This document shows positions 8,699 through 17,228 of a stretch of 64,000 nt of DNA, one piece after another; the stretch's first letter is position 1; every line of letters starts with the position of its first letter. This DNA is from Promicromonospora thailandica (GTDB lineage Bacteria; Actinomycetota; Actinomycetes; Actinomycetales; Cellulomonadaceae). The notes under the pieces were generated by a model. It saw only the letters and a program-made list of their open reading frames with translations. It did no database searches and was not told the origin of the DNA. Made by a program: the position numbers and the translations under genes. The stretch covers positions 62,001-126,000 of the forward strand of contig NZ_JAMTCS010000008.1 of assembly GCF_024171955.1 (NCBI RefSeq), in the 5' to 3' direction.

Positions 8699-9856
8699 AT
8701 GCAGTTCGGGATCTTCAGTGTCAGTGACGTGACGACGGACCCGACCACGGGCCGCACGCCGGACGACACCGAGCGGGTCCGGGCGATGCTCACGATCGCG
8801 AAGCACGCCGACCAGGCAGGTCTGGACGTGTTCGCCACCGGTGAGCACCACAACCCGCCGTTCGTGGCCTCCAGCCCGACCACGATGCTCGGCTACCTGG
8901 CGGGGGTGACCAAGGACATCACACTGTCCACGGCCACCACCCTGATCACGACCAACGACCCGGTGCGGATCGCCGAGGAGTACGCGATGCTCCAGGTGAT
9001 CTCCGAGGGCCGCATGGACCTCATGATGGGCCGCGGCAACACCGGCCCCGTCTACCCGTGGTTCGGCCAGGACATCCGCCAGGGCATCCCGCTGGCGATC
9101 GAGAACTACGCCCTGGTGCGCCGCCTGTGGACCGAGGACGTCGTGGACTGGGAGGGCAAGTTCCGCACCCCGCTGCAGGGCTTCACCGCCACCCCCCGGC
9201 CCCTGGACGGCGTGCCGCCGTTCGTGTGGCACGGCTCGATCCGCAGCCCCGAGATCGCCGAGCAGGCCGCCTACTACGGCGACGGGTTCCTGCACAACAA
9301 CATCTTCTGGCCCATCAGCCACACCAAGCAGATGATCCAGTTCTACCGTCAGCGGTTCGAGCACTACGGCCACGGCCGGGCCGACCAGGCGATCGTGGGC
9401 CTGGGCGGGCAGGCCTTCATCCGCAAGAACAGCCAGGACGCCTGGACCGAGTTCCGCCCCTACTTCGACAACGCGCCCGTCTACGGGCACGGCCCGTCCA
9501 TGGAGGACTTCACGCGCGACACGCCCCTGACCGTCGGCTCCCCGCAGCAGGTCATCGACCGCTACGGGTCGTTCATCGACGAGGTCGGCTACTACCAGCG
9601 CCAGCTGTTCCTGATCGACCACGCCGGCCTGCCCCTGAAGACCGTGCTGGAGCAGATCGACATCCTGGCCTCCGACGTCGTGCCCGAGCTGCGCAAGATC
9701 GCCGACGCCAAGCTGCCCGCCGACGTGCCGGCCAACCCGCCCACGCACGCCGAGCGCGTGGCCGCCGCCCGCGCCAAGGGCGAGACCGCCGCCACCCACG
9801 TGGGCGAGGGCGGGGACCAGTACACCGGCCGGCGCGCCGAAGAGGTCCTCTCGTGA
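8699..9856 (+). CDS. LLM-class flavin-dependent monooxygenase (CE1758-like)
   Basis: This 385-residue bacterial-luciferase-like TIM-barrel oxidoreductase starts MQFGIFSVSDV and contains GLDVFATGEHH and the FMN-site region GRGNTGPVYPWFG. Together with the downstream FMN reductase it resembles the CE1758/CE1759 pair of corynebacteria, in which one enzyme uses reduced flavin supplied by the other. The substrate is unknown. The ATG is preceded by GAGGGGAG. A perfect palindrome just upstream is a candidate operator. The next gene overlaps by a GTGA junction, so the two are translationally coupled. Confidence 0.9.
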   Translation: MQFGIFSVSDVTTDPTTGRTPDDTERVRAMLTIAKHADQAGLDVFATGEHHNPPFVASSPTTMLGYLAGVTKDITLSTATTLITTNDPVRIAEEYAMLQVISEGRMDLMMGRGNTGPVYPWFGQDIRQGIPLAIENYALVRRLWTEDVVDWEGKFRTPLQGFTATPRPLDGVPPFVWHGSIRSPEIAEQAAYYGDGFLHNNIFWPISHTKQMIQFYRQRFEHYGHGRADQAIVGLGGQAFIRKNSQDAWTEFRPYFDNAPVYGHGPSMEDFTRDTPLTVGSPQQVIDRYGSFIDEVGYYQRQLFLIDHAGLPLKTVLEQIDILASDVVPELRKIADAKLPADVPANPPTHAERVAAARAKGETAATHVGEGGDQYTGRRAEEVLS

Positions 9857-10533
9857 CCGCAGCCCCCGGCACCCCCCAGCCCGGCACCCCCGGACAGGAC
9901 CAGCCCGGTCGCACGATCGCGGTCGTGCACGCCGGGCTCGGCCAGCCCTCCTCAACCCGCCTGCTGGCCGACCGCCTGGCCGAGGCCACCGTCCGCGAGC
10001 TCGCCGCCCTGGGCCAGCCCGCGACCGTCGAGACGATCGAGCTGCGCGACCACGCCCACGCCGTCATCGACGCCATGCTCACCGGGTTCCCCACCGGTGA
10101 CCTGGCACGCGACATCCAGACCATCACCCGGGCCGACGCCGTCATCGCCGTCAGCCCCTTGTTCACCACCACCTACTCCGGGCTGTTCAAGTCGTTCCTC
10201 GACATCCTCGACAAGGACGCCCTGACCGGCATGCCCGTGCTGCTCGGCGCGACCGGCGGCACACCACGCCACTCCCTGGCCCTGGAATACTCCATGCGCC
10301 CCCTGTTCACCTACCTGCGCGCCGACGTCGTGACCACCTCGGTGTTCGCAGCCACCGACGACTGGGCACAAGCCGGCGGCCACGAGCACGACGGCGGCAC
10401 CGCGCTACCCGAACGCATCGACCGCGCCGGCCGGACCCTGGCCGCCGTAGTGGCCGACCGCCGCCAACGCACCGGACCCCCCGACCCGTTCGCGACGACG
10501 CCCAGCTTCCTCGACCTGCTCGGAGGCGACTGA
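9853..10533 (+). CDS. NAD(P)H-dependent FMN reductase (CE1759-like)
   Basis: This 226-residue flavodoxin-fold reductase probably supplies reduced FMN to the overlapping LLM monooxygenase. After a Pro/Gln/Gly-rich N-terminal tail it shows the flavin-phosphate loop AGLGQPSSTR and the ADAVIAVSPLFTTTYSGLFKSF region typical of NADPH-dependent FMN reductases. The GTG start (GTGA overlap at 9853-9856) is where homology begins to make sense; longer in-frame readings run through the upstream gene. The C-terminal tail is polar. Confidence 0.88.
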   Translation: MTAAPGTPQPGTPGQDQPGRTIAVVHAGLGQPSSTRLLADRLAEATVRELAALGQPATVETIELRDHAHAVIDAMLTGFPTGDLARDIQTITRADAVIAVSPLFTTTYSGLFKSFLDILDKDALTGMPVLLGATGGTPRHSLALEYSMRPLFTYLRADVVTTSVFAATDDWAQAGGHEHDGGTALPERIDRAGRTLAAVVADRRQRTGPPDPFATTPSFLDLLGGD

Positions 10534-10620
10534 CCAGGGCTTGCACGCCCCCGCCCCGGCAGGGAACATAAGGGACATCGGCCACGAGGGGTCGTGGCAC
10601 GAGGGCGAGGGAGCGTGGTC

Positions 10621-11391
10621 ATGGTGGACGGTACGCAGCAGCCTGTCCCGGACGGGTCCGGAGAGCCGGTCGCCGAGACCACGGCGGAAACCACCACCGC
10701 GAGCGCCCCCTACGTGGCCGCCGACACCGACCGGATCGCGCGGATCGTGGCCGCGTTGCGCAAGGCGCACGCCGACCAGGCCGCGGCGGCCCGCGTCGCG
10801 GCACCCGACCCGGCGCCTGCGGAGGCGGGCACCGAGACGGCGATCGAGGCGGCGACCGGGGCAGCCGTCGTCCAGGACGCGGAGGCTCCCGAGGCCGAGG
10901 CGCCACGCCGGGCGAGCACCGGCGTCCGGCGTGTGACGCCGGAGGCGCCCACCCTGCGCTGGAACCCGGGCGCCCGGTACCGGGCCTCGCGGCTCGCGGA
11001 CCGGCCCGCTGCGCAGGTTCCGCCGCCCCCGGCTCCCGCGGTTCACGCTCCCGCGGTACCCCCGCCGCCCGGGGCGACGACCGTCGGCTCCGTGCCGCCG
11101 GTGCCGCCGCCTCCGGCTCCCGGTCCGGCGGGGCAGGTTCCGCCCGTGCCGATGCCCCCGGCGCCCCTGCCGCCCGTCCCGGCGCCGCCGCCCCTCGCGG
11201 GACGCCTGTTCCGCGGTCCCGCCCGCCGCACCGCTGTGTTCGAGCGGGAGATCTGGTACCCGGCCACCCGTTCGAGCCGGGTACCGCGTGACGTGAGCGA
11301 CGCGCTCGTCCGCGCCGTGGAGCGCTACCGCAGCGGCTCCATCTCCACCTCGGGGCTCGTGCGGGCCATCGCCGAGACCCACGCCGCCTGA
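10621..11391 (+). CDS. Proline/alanine-rich protein of unknown function
   Basis: This 256-residue protein is not recognised. Its N-terminal third is acidic, Ala-rich and probably helical. The centre (about residues 120-195) is a Pro-rich, disordered linker with repeated PPP and PxPP blocks. The last 60 residues, from RTAVFEREIWYP onward, look folded and end with a short helical segment. The ATG at 10621 was chosen because GAGGGAG lies about 6 nt upstream; a GTG at 10594 is also in frame. The shape suggests a linker between two interaction domains, but no function can be assigned. Confidence 0.7.
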   Translation: MVDGTQQPVPDGSGEPVAETTAETTTASAPYVAADTDRIARIVAALRKAHADQAAAARVAAPDPAPAEAGTETAIEAATGAAVVQDAEAPEAEAPRRASTGVRRVTPEAPTLRWNPGARYRASRLADRPAAQVPPPPAPAVHAPAVPPPPGATTVGSVPPVPPPPAPGPAGQVPPVPMPPAPLPPVPAPPPLAGRLFRGPARRTAVFEREIWYPATRSSRVPRDVSDALVRAVERYRSGSISTSGLVRAIAETHAA

Positions 11392-11524
11392 CCCGCGCCA
11401 GCTGACCCGCCCGGCACCGCGTGCCCGGGTGGCCACGCGGCGAGGTGGCCACGTGATTTCACATCGTGGCAAACTCGCGCCCTCCCGGGGGTCTGTTGAC
11501 GCCCATGAACCCTTGTCCTGCGCT

Positions 11525-11552
11525 CGTGCAACGGAGGAGCATTCGTTGCACG
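11525..11552. promoter_or_regulatory. Perfect 9-bp inverted repeat in the lipoprotein leader
   Basis: CGTGCAACG (11525-11533) and CGTTGCACG (11544-11552) flank a 10-nt spacer that contains GAGGAG. It lies about 50 bp upstream of the lipoprotein start, in an otherwise featureless 210-bp gap. It may be an operator or an RNA hairpin. Confidence 0.5.
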
Positions 11553-11601
11553 ACGGGCCCGCATCACGCGGCGCCCGCCGGACGAGAGGAACACACGAGC
11601 G

Positions 11602-12159
11602 ATGCGACGGCAGGCGGGTGCACTGGTCGGCGCGGTGACCGCATGCCTCCTGCTCGGTTCGTGCGTCACCGACGCACGCGCCGTCGAGTTCACGGCCCCC
11701 GAGGACTACGGCACGGTCGAGCAGCTGGTCGCCGACGCGGACGTCGTCGCCCTGGTGCAGGCCGACGGCGCGCACGTCGACACGGTGGAACGAGTGCCCT
11801 ACACCCGGACCGAGGTGCGGCTGCGCAAGGTGCTGCTGGGTGCGGCCGCCGGCGACGCGACCATGACGGTCACGCAGGTCGGTTCGCTGTCGCAGCCGCC
11901 CGGGTCGGGCCTGCCCGACGTGCTGCGCAAGGGGCAGGAGTACGTCGTGGTGCTGCACCGCACCGGGCCGGGGGAGTTCGAGGTCGTGGGCCCCGGCGTC
12001 TGGCGCGCCGACACGCTCGGCGCCAGCCTGACGCTCCACACCGCGATGGCGGCGTGCGTGCCCGCGGCCATCCCGCACGTGACCACGCCGTGGGACCTCG
12101 AGGTGCAGCTCGGCGAGGTCGGCGAGGTCCTGGGCACCAGTGTCATCGGTACCGCCTGA
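11602..12159 (+). CDS. Putative lipoprotein of unknown function
   Basis: This 185-residue protein has a type II signal peptide: MRRQ, a hydrophobic core and the lipobox-like LLGSC with Cys at about residue 20, so it is probably an exported, lipid-anchored protein. The mature part is compact, with beta-strand-like segments such as VRLRKVLLG and YVVVLHRTG. I do not recognise a family. The ATG follows GAGAGGA with a rather long spacing of about 11 nt. Upstream is a perfect inverted repeat. Confidence 0.72.
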   Translation: MRRQAGALVGAVTACLLLGSCVTDARAVEFTAPEDYGTVEQLVADADVVALVQADGAHVDTVERVPYTRTEVRLRKVLLGAAAGDATMTVTQVGSLSQPPGSGLPDVLRKGQEYVVVLHRTGPGEFEVVGPGVWRADTLGASLTLHTAMAACVPAAIPHVTTPWDLEVQLGEVGEVLGTSVIGTA

Positions 12160-12220
12160 CCCAGCCCTGCACCCGCCTGTCCTCCGCCGCCGGCGGGTCG
12201 GCCCGGTCCAGACTGGGCGC

Positions 12221-13033
12221 ATGACGCGCAGCCTCGTCCTGACCGCCGACGACGCCGGCACCGACCCCGACGCCGACCGTGAGATCGCCGCCCTGCTGGC
12301 CGGCTCGCCGCTGACCGCCGTCGGCGTCATCGCCGCCGGCAGCCCCGACGACGAGTCGGGCCCGGGTGCGGCCCCCGGCGTCCAGCACCTCGTGGAGCTG
12401 CTGGCCCGGTCCGGGGCCCGGGTCGCACCCGGCGTGCACGTGGTGCTGCCCACGCCCGAGCCACCGGGCGGGTTCGGCGACGTCGTCGACCGGATCACCG
12501 CGCAGGCCGACGTCGTCGCGCGGGCCGCGGCCGCCGCCGGGCTGCCGGCGCCCGACCGCCTGGACTCCCACCGCGGCACGCTCTACGGGCTCGCGGGCCG
12601 CTCCTACCTGGGCGAGGCGCTCGGCGTGTGCGCCGCCCGCGGCCTGGCGTTCCGCCTGCCCCGCGGGCTGGAGCTGTACGGCGACGGAGACCCGCTGCTC
12701 GCCCGCCCCGACATCCGGGAGCGGCACGCGGACGCCGTGGCGGCCGCCGACGCCGCGGGCGTGCGGCTGCCCCGCGTGATCGCCACCCACCGCGGGGGCG
12801 ACGCGGAGGCCCGGGACTACCCGTCGCTGCGGGACCACTACCTGCGTCTGCTGGCCCGGCTGCCGGAGGGCACGAGCGAGATCTTCCTGCACCCGGCGCC
12901 GGACACGGCACGCCTGCGGGCGGCGGCCCCGGACTGGTGGCGCAAGCGCACGTGGGAGCTGCGCCTGCTGGGCGACCCCGTGCTCGCCCGCGAGATCGAC
13001 CGTCAGGGCATCGACCTGGTGGGTGCGTGGTGA
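12221..13033 (+). CDS. YdjC/ChbG-family carbohydrate deacetylase
   Basis: This 270-residue protein matches the ChbG/HpnK deacetylase family, which removes acetyl groups from chito-oligosaccharides or related sugars. Visible elements are LTADDAG near the N-terminus (metal-binding Asp), LDSHRGTLYG (His) and EIFLHPAP near the C-terminus. The ATG start follows xAxxxT (CAGACT) by 6 nt. The sugar-type MFS transporter overlaps its stop codon, so uptake of a sugar conjugate followed by deacetylation is a reasonable inference. Confidence 0.85.
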   Translation: MTRSLVLTADDAGTDPDADREIAALLAGSPLTAVGVIAAGSPDDESGPGAAPGVQHLVELLARSGARVAPGVHVVLPTPEPPGGFGDVVDRITAQADVVARAAAAAGLPAPDRLDSHRGTLYGLAGRSYLGEALGVCAARGLAFRLPRGLELYGDGDPLLARPDIRERHADAVAAADAAGVRLPRVIATHRGGDAEARDYPSLRDHYLRLLARLPEGTSEIFLHPAPDTARLRAAAPDWWRKRTWELRLLGDPVLAREIDRQGIDLVGAW

Positions 13034-14391
13034 GCGGGCTCGCGGGCGTGGAGGCCGACGACGGCGCGCAGCACGGGGGCACGTCGCCGGTGCGGTACGG
13101 CCTGGGGATGTTCGGCACGTCGCTGCCGATCAACCTCGTCAAGGGCTCGATGTTCTTCGTGTACGTGGACCTGCTGGGCCTGGACGCCGCGGTCTACGCG
13201 ACCGTGTACGCGGTGTACGGCGTGCTGGACGCGCTGGACAACCCGGTGTTCGGGTACCTGTCGGACCGCACCCGCTCGCGCTGGGGGCGGCGTCGGCCCT
13301 ACCTGGTGGTGGGTGCCCTGGTGCTGGCCTGCACCACGGTCGCGCTGTTCACCGTGCCGGGGCCCGTGGCCGAGTCCGCGGTCGGGCTCACGGTGTGGTT
13401 CGCGCTCTTCGCGATCACCACCGAGATGGCGGACTCGCTGATCAACGCCAGCTACGGCGCGCTGCTGCCCGAGCTGTTCACCCAGGAGCGACGCCGGGCC
13501 ACCGCCAACGCGGTGCGGCAGGGCGCGCAGCTCGTGGCGCTGGTCGTCGCGCTGGCCCTGACCCCGGTGCTGGCGCGCTCGGTGCTGGGCACCGAGGGGT
13601 CGGCCGTGGGGTACGGCCGGCTGGCGGTGATCTTCGGTGTCGTGGCCGCCGTCGTCATCCTGTGGACCGCGTTCGGCGTGCGGGAGGACCGCGCGCTGGA
13701 CGCCGAGCCGCGGCCGAGGTTCTTCCGCTCGGTGCGCGAGGTGCTCTCCACCCCGCAGTTCTGGACGGTGGGCGTGGTCAACGCCTGCTACGGCGCGGCG
13801 ATGGCGCTGGTGCTCGGCGGCCTGCAGCTCTACGTGCAGTACACGCTGGAGGGTTCGGCGTTGGACGCCAGCATCCTGCAGCTCGTGGTCATCGCCGCGG
13901 CGATCGGCATGCTGAGCGTGTGGGCCGCGGTGGTGCGGCGCAAGGGCGCGGCGTGGACGTGGCGGCTCGCGCTGCCCGTCGCGGCCGCGGGGTTCGTGCC
14001 GATGTACTTCGCCACCGACCTGCTGACCGGCATCCTCGGCGGCCTGGCCGTGGCGGTGGGCTACTCGGGCGTGCTCGCGACGAACGACCTGGTGATCGCA
14101 CGCGTGCTCGACGCCGACGCCGCCCGCCACGGCGTGCACCGCAGCGGGCTGTTCCTGGCGGCGTTCGGCGTGCTGGGCCGCCTCAACGCACTGGTCACGG
14201 CGGGCGCGGTGCTGTCGCTCGCGGTGTTCTTCGGCTACCACTCGGGCGACGACCCCGGACCCGACCCCGCGGGAGCCTTCCGCGTCTACCTCTCGCTGTA
14301 CCCGTTCGCGCTGCTCCTGGTCGGCACGGTGGTCTCGCGGTTCATCCGCCTCCCGGCCGCGCCCGAGGACGCGTCGCCCGTCATGCGCTGA
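13030..14391 (+). CDS. GPH-family (glycoside-pentoside-hexuronide) MFS transporter
   Basis: This 453-residue, about 12-helix transporter has the GPH-family signatures YGVLDALDNPVFGYLSDRTR and WGRRRPYL between the second and third helices. That points to cation-coupled symport of a sugar or glycoside. The GTG start overlaps the stop codon of the YdjC-like deacetylase (GTGA), indicating translational coupling. A second in-frame GTG lies one codon upstream. The stop codon lies in a 14-bp tandem repeat. Confidence 0.88.
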   Translation: MSGLAGVEADDGAQHGGTSPVRYGLGMFGTSLPINLVKGSMFFVYVDLLGLDAAVYATVYAVYGVLDALDNPVFGYLSDRTRSRWGRRRPYLVVGALVLACTTVALFTVPGPVAESAVGLTVWFALFAITTEMADSLINASYGALLPELFTQERRRATANAVRQGAQLVALVVALALTPVLARSVLGTEGSAVGYGRLAVIFGVVAAVVILWTAFGVREDRALDAEPRPRFFRSVREVLSTPQFWTVGVVNACYGAAMALVLGGLQLYVQYTLEGSALDASILQLVVIAAAIGMLSVWAAVVRRKGAAWTWRLALPVAAAGFVPMYFATDLLTGILGGLAVAVGYSGVLATNDLVIARVLDADAARHGVHRSGLFLAAFGVLGRLNALVTAGAVLSLAVFFGYHSGDDPGPDPAGAFRVYLSLYPFALLLVGTVVSRFIRLPAAPEDASPVMR

Positions 14392-14430
14392 GCCTCACGC
14401 ACTGAGCCTCACGCACCGACTCTCACGCAC
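14389..14430. repeat. 14-bp tandem repeat at convergent gene ends
   Basis: Two identical copies of tgagcctcacgcac (14389-14402 and 14403-14416) and one diverged copy (14417-14430) cover the stop codons of the convergent transporter and PHP genes. Duplication here does not disturb either protein. Confidence 0.85.
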
Positions 14431-15703
14431 TGACCGCCAGCAGCATCCGGTCCGGCGCCTCCAGCCGGTAGGGGCCGCGCTCGCGCGGCGCGTGCACGAC
14501 GACGCGGTCGCCCCGCACGCGCTGCCGACGGCCCGTGCCGCCGGGCGGGCCGTCGGGGTCGTCGGCGACCGGCGCCCCGACCAGGACGGTGCCGTCCGCG
14601 TCGAGCGCCACGAGGTCGTCGCCGACCCGCACGAGCGCGGGCTCGCCGGGTCCGGGGAACCGGCTGATCGCGGTGCGGCCCTGCCGCACCCCGTCGAGGA
14701 CCGCCTCGGGCGACCGGTCCTCGGCGGCGACCCACGTGGTGGGGGTGCCGGGCGGGTAGCCCTGGTCGGGTGTGTGGAAGTCGCTGCCGCCCAGCAGCAC
14801 GGGCAGGTCCGCCGCCCGGGTGCCGAGGGTGCGCAGGTAGGCCCACGCGCCCGTCGCCGTCAGGTCCAGGAACCACGAGATGTGCCACAGCTCCAGGTAC
14901 CGCGTCCGCACGGGATGCTGCCAGCCGCAGTCGTCCTGGACCGGGTGGTTCACGGACAGCAGCCCGCCCCGTTCCTCGACGTCGGCACGCCACCGCGCCG
15001 CGGGACGGCGGAAGTCGACCCAGCCGATGTCGCCGAACGCGTTCGCGTGGCCCGCGTGCGTGGTCACCTCCTGGCCTGGCAGCAGGCACGTGTCGTACGC
15101 CGCGCCGACGCCCGGCAGGTGCGGGTGGTGGGAGACGGTGTTGTGGTCGGTCACCGCGAGGAAGTCCAGGCCCCGGCCGGCCGCCGCGGCGGTGAGCTGG
15201 GCGACGGTCAGTGTCCCGTCCGAGTGCGTGGTGTGCGCGTGCAGGTCGCCCGCGTACCAGGTGAGGCCCGCAGGGGCGGGCAGGTCGCGGCCGGTCCTGG
15301 TCGCACCGGCCCGGCCCGACGACGGCGGGGGAGCGTCCGCCTCGTCCGCCACGCCGCCTGCGTCCACGCCCGTGGCCACCGTGACGGTCACGTCCACCGG
15401 GTCCGCGGGCAGCACGTGCAGGCCCAGCACCACCGCCCACGTCCCGGCGACGAGCTCACCCGGCTCGTACCCGGGGGTGGCGGCGTGCGGTGCGATCACG
15501 AACCGGGACCGGGCCCCGCCCGACCATCCGCGCCAGCGCTCCGGGTCGCGGCAGCCGAGGTCGATCACCGCGGCGTCACGGTCGTACGCGAGGGACACCT
15601 CGAGCGCCGTCGCGCCCCGCGGCAGCTCGAACGGCACCTCGAGGTACCGGTGCTCGATCTGGTCGTCGATCGACAGGCGCAGACGGCGCTCCTCGCGGGT
15701 CAC
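14423..15703 (-). CDS. CehA/McbA-like PHP-domain metallohydrolase
   Basis: This 426-residue protein has an N-terminal beta-rich domain (about residues 1-140) and a C-terminal PHP phosphoesterase domain. The PHP domain has GDLHAHTTHSDG and FLAVTDHN metal-binding motifs, then NHPVQDDCGW and GSDFHT. This arrangement is typical of the CehA/McbA family, which includes carbamate hydrolases, but the substrate is unknown. The GTG start is supported by TAGCCT (15715-15710) ending 6 nt before it. The gene converges on the MFS transporter. Confidence 0.85.
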   Translation of the reverse strand: MTREERRLRLSIDDQIEHRYLEVPFELPRGATALEVSLAYDRDAAVIDLGCRDPERWRGWSGGARSRFVIAPHAATPGYEPGELVAGTWAVVLGLHVLPADPVDVTVTVATGVDAGGVADEADAPPPSSGRAGATRTGRDLPAPAGLTWYAGDLHAHTTHSDGTLTVAQLTAAAAGRGLDFLAVTDHNTVSHHPHLPGVGAAYDTCLLPGQEVTTHAGHANAFGDIGWVDFRRPAARWRADVEERGGLLSVNHPVQDDCGWQHPVRTRYLELWHISWFLDLTATGAWAYLRTLGTRAADLPVLLGGSDFHTPDQGYPPGTPTTWVAAEDRSPEAVLDGVRQGRTAISRFPGPGEPALVRVGDDLVALDADGTVLVGAPVADDPDGPPGGTGRRQRVRGDRVVVHAPRERGPYRLEAPDRMLLAVSA

Positions 15704-15827
15704 CCCCTGAGGCTATCGCCGAGCCACACCCCGAAGCGGTTGCGCCACCGCCGTCGGGCAGGCAGGGTGCGGTGACCGAACCCCGCAGGTCGCCGCCGCG
15801 GCCGACCCGTCTCGCCGAGGAGCAAGC

Positions 15828-16721
15828 GTGCACCGTCCCGAGGACCTGTCCGTCACGGAGATCCCCGTGACGGACGCGACAGCCGGACCGTACGGCATCA
15901 CCGCGGGTCCGGACGGTGCCCTCTGGCTCACCCTCGCGCAGAACGGCCGCATCGCGCGCCTGACCCTTGACGGCGAGGTCACCGAGTTCCCGCTCGACGC
16001 CCCCGGGTGCCAGCCCACCGTCATCGCCCCGGGTACCGACGGCGCGCTCTGGTTCGCCCGCACCGCGGACCACCGGATCGGCCGCATCACGCCCGACGGC
16101 GCGGTGCGGTCCTTCGCCCTGCCGACCGCCGGCTGCGGACCGTACGGCATCGCGCCCGGGCCGGACGGCGCCATGTGGTTCACGGAGCTCAACGCGGACC
16201 GGGTCGGGCGGGTCAGCGCCACGGGCCAGGTCACGGAGTTCGAGGTCCCGGTCACCGGCGGCATGCCCTCGGCGATCACCATCGGCGCGGACAGCGCGCT
16301 GTGGTTCACGCTCAACCAGGCGAACGCCGTCGGCCGCATCTCCGTGCGCGGCGACGTCACCGTGCACCCGCTGCCCACGCCGGCCGCGGGGCCCGTGGGG
16401 ATCACGGGTGACGACTCGGCCCTGTGGTTCACCGAGATCGCGGCGGGTCAGATCGGCCGGCTCGCGCTGGACGGCGAGATCAAGGAGTTCTCCCTCCCGG
16501 ACCGGACCGCCAAGCCGCACGCGATCGTCGCGGACGGCGCCGGCGGGTGCTGGTTCACCGAGTGGGGCGCCAACCGCATCGCCCACATCAGCGCGGACGG
16601 GGAGATCGTCGAGCACGACCTGCCGACGCCGTCGTCCGAACCGCACGGCATCACCGTGGGCCCCGACGGGGCAGTCTGGGCCGCGCTGGAGACCGGCGGG
16701 GTGGCGCGCCTCGGCGCCTGA
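15828..16721 (+). CDS. Vgb-family beta-propeller, virginiamycin B lyase-like
   Basis: The 297-residue protein consists almost entirely of about seven PGPDGALWFT-type propeller blades and has the length of virginiamycin B lyase. That enzyme linearises streptogramin B antibiotics by a lyase reaction. H231, H273 and E288 fall near the positions of the catalytic and metal residues of Vgb, allowing a few residues' offset. There is no signal peptide, so it is cytoplasmic. AGGAG is well placed before the GTG start. Homologs are common in actinobacterial chromosomes. True resistance activity is unproven, and other propeller lyases are possible. Confidence 0.85.
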   Translation: MHRPEDLSVTEIPVTDATAGPYGITAGPDGALWLTLAQNGRIARLTLDGEVTEFPLDAPGCQPTVIAPGTDGALWFARTADHRIGRITPDGAVRSFALPTAGCGPYGIAPGPDGAMWFTELNADRVGRVSATGQVTEFEVPVTGGMPSAITIGADSALWFTLNQANAVGRISVRGDVTVHPLPTPAAGPVGITGDDSALWFTEIAAGQIGRLALDGEIKEFSLPDRTAKPHAIVADGAGGCWFTEWGANRIAHISADGEIVEHDLPTPSSEPHGITVGPDGAVWAALETGGVARLGA

Positions 16722-16756
16722 CGCGGCCACCACGCGCCGGACCCGCACCCACCCGG

Positions 16757-17176
16757 CTACCGCGACGAACCGACCTGCTCCACGTAGTGCGGGTTGTACA
16801 TCACCCCGACCACGTTGCCGAACGGGTCCACCACGGACGCCGTCACGAAGCCGAGGTCACCGCGCGGCGTGACAGGCTCGAGCTCGGTGGCGCCCAGCTC
16901 CAGCAGCCGGGCGACCACGGCCTCCAGGTCGTCGACGTGCCAGTACATGACGGCGCCGCCCGGCTGCGCGGACAGTCCCGGCGGCGCGAACGACCGGCTG
17001 ACCAGGCCCAGCTCCGCCTCGTTGTCACCGATCCGGAACTCGGCGTACGCGAGGGCGCCGTCCGGTCCCGGACGCTGGAAGTACGGCTTCACCCCGAGCA
17101 CCTCGGTGTACCAGTCGGCGGCCGCGGCGATGTCGTCGGCCCAGTAGTTGATGGTCGCGAATCCTCTGAGGCTCAT
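16757..17176 (-). CDS. VOC-superfamily protein (glyoxalase/bleomycin-resistance fold)
   Basis: This 139-residue protein shows the paired beta-alpha-beta-beta-beta motifs of the vicinal-oxygen-chelate fold: FATINYWADDIAAAADWYTEVLG in the first half and MYWHVDDLEAVVARLLELGA with VDPFGNVVGVMYNPHY in the second. The ligand is unknown. It points towards and nearly meets the Vgb-like gene. Upstream on the same strand, 52 bp away, ends the KfrA-like regulator, so read-through from that gene is possible. Confidence 0.82.
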   Translation of the reverse strand: MSLRGFATINYWADDIAAAADWYTEVLGVKPYFQRPGPDGALAYAEFRIGDNEAELGLVSRSFAPPGLSAQPGGAVMYWHVDDLEAVVARLLELGATELEPVTPRGDLGFVTASVVDPFGNVVGVMYNPHYVEQVGSSR

Positions 17177-17228
17177 GGAGCCATCACACCATCCGCCACT
17201 GACACCGACACCGGCACCGCCGACGCCG

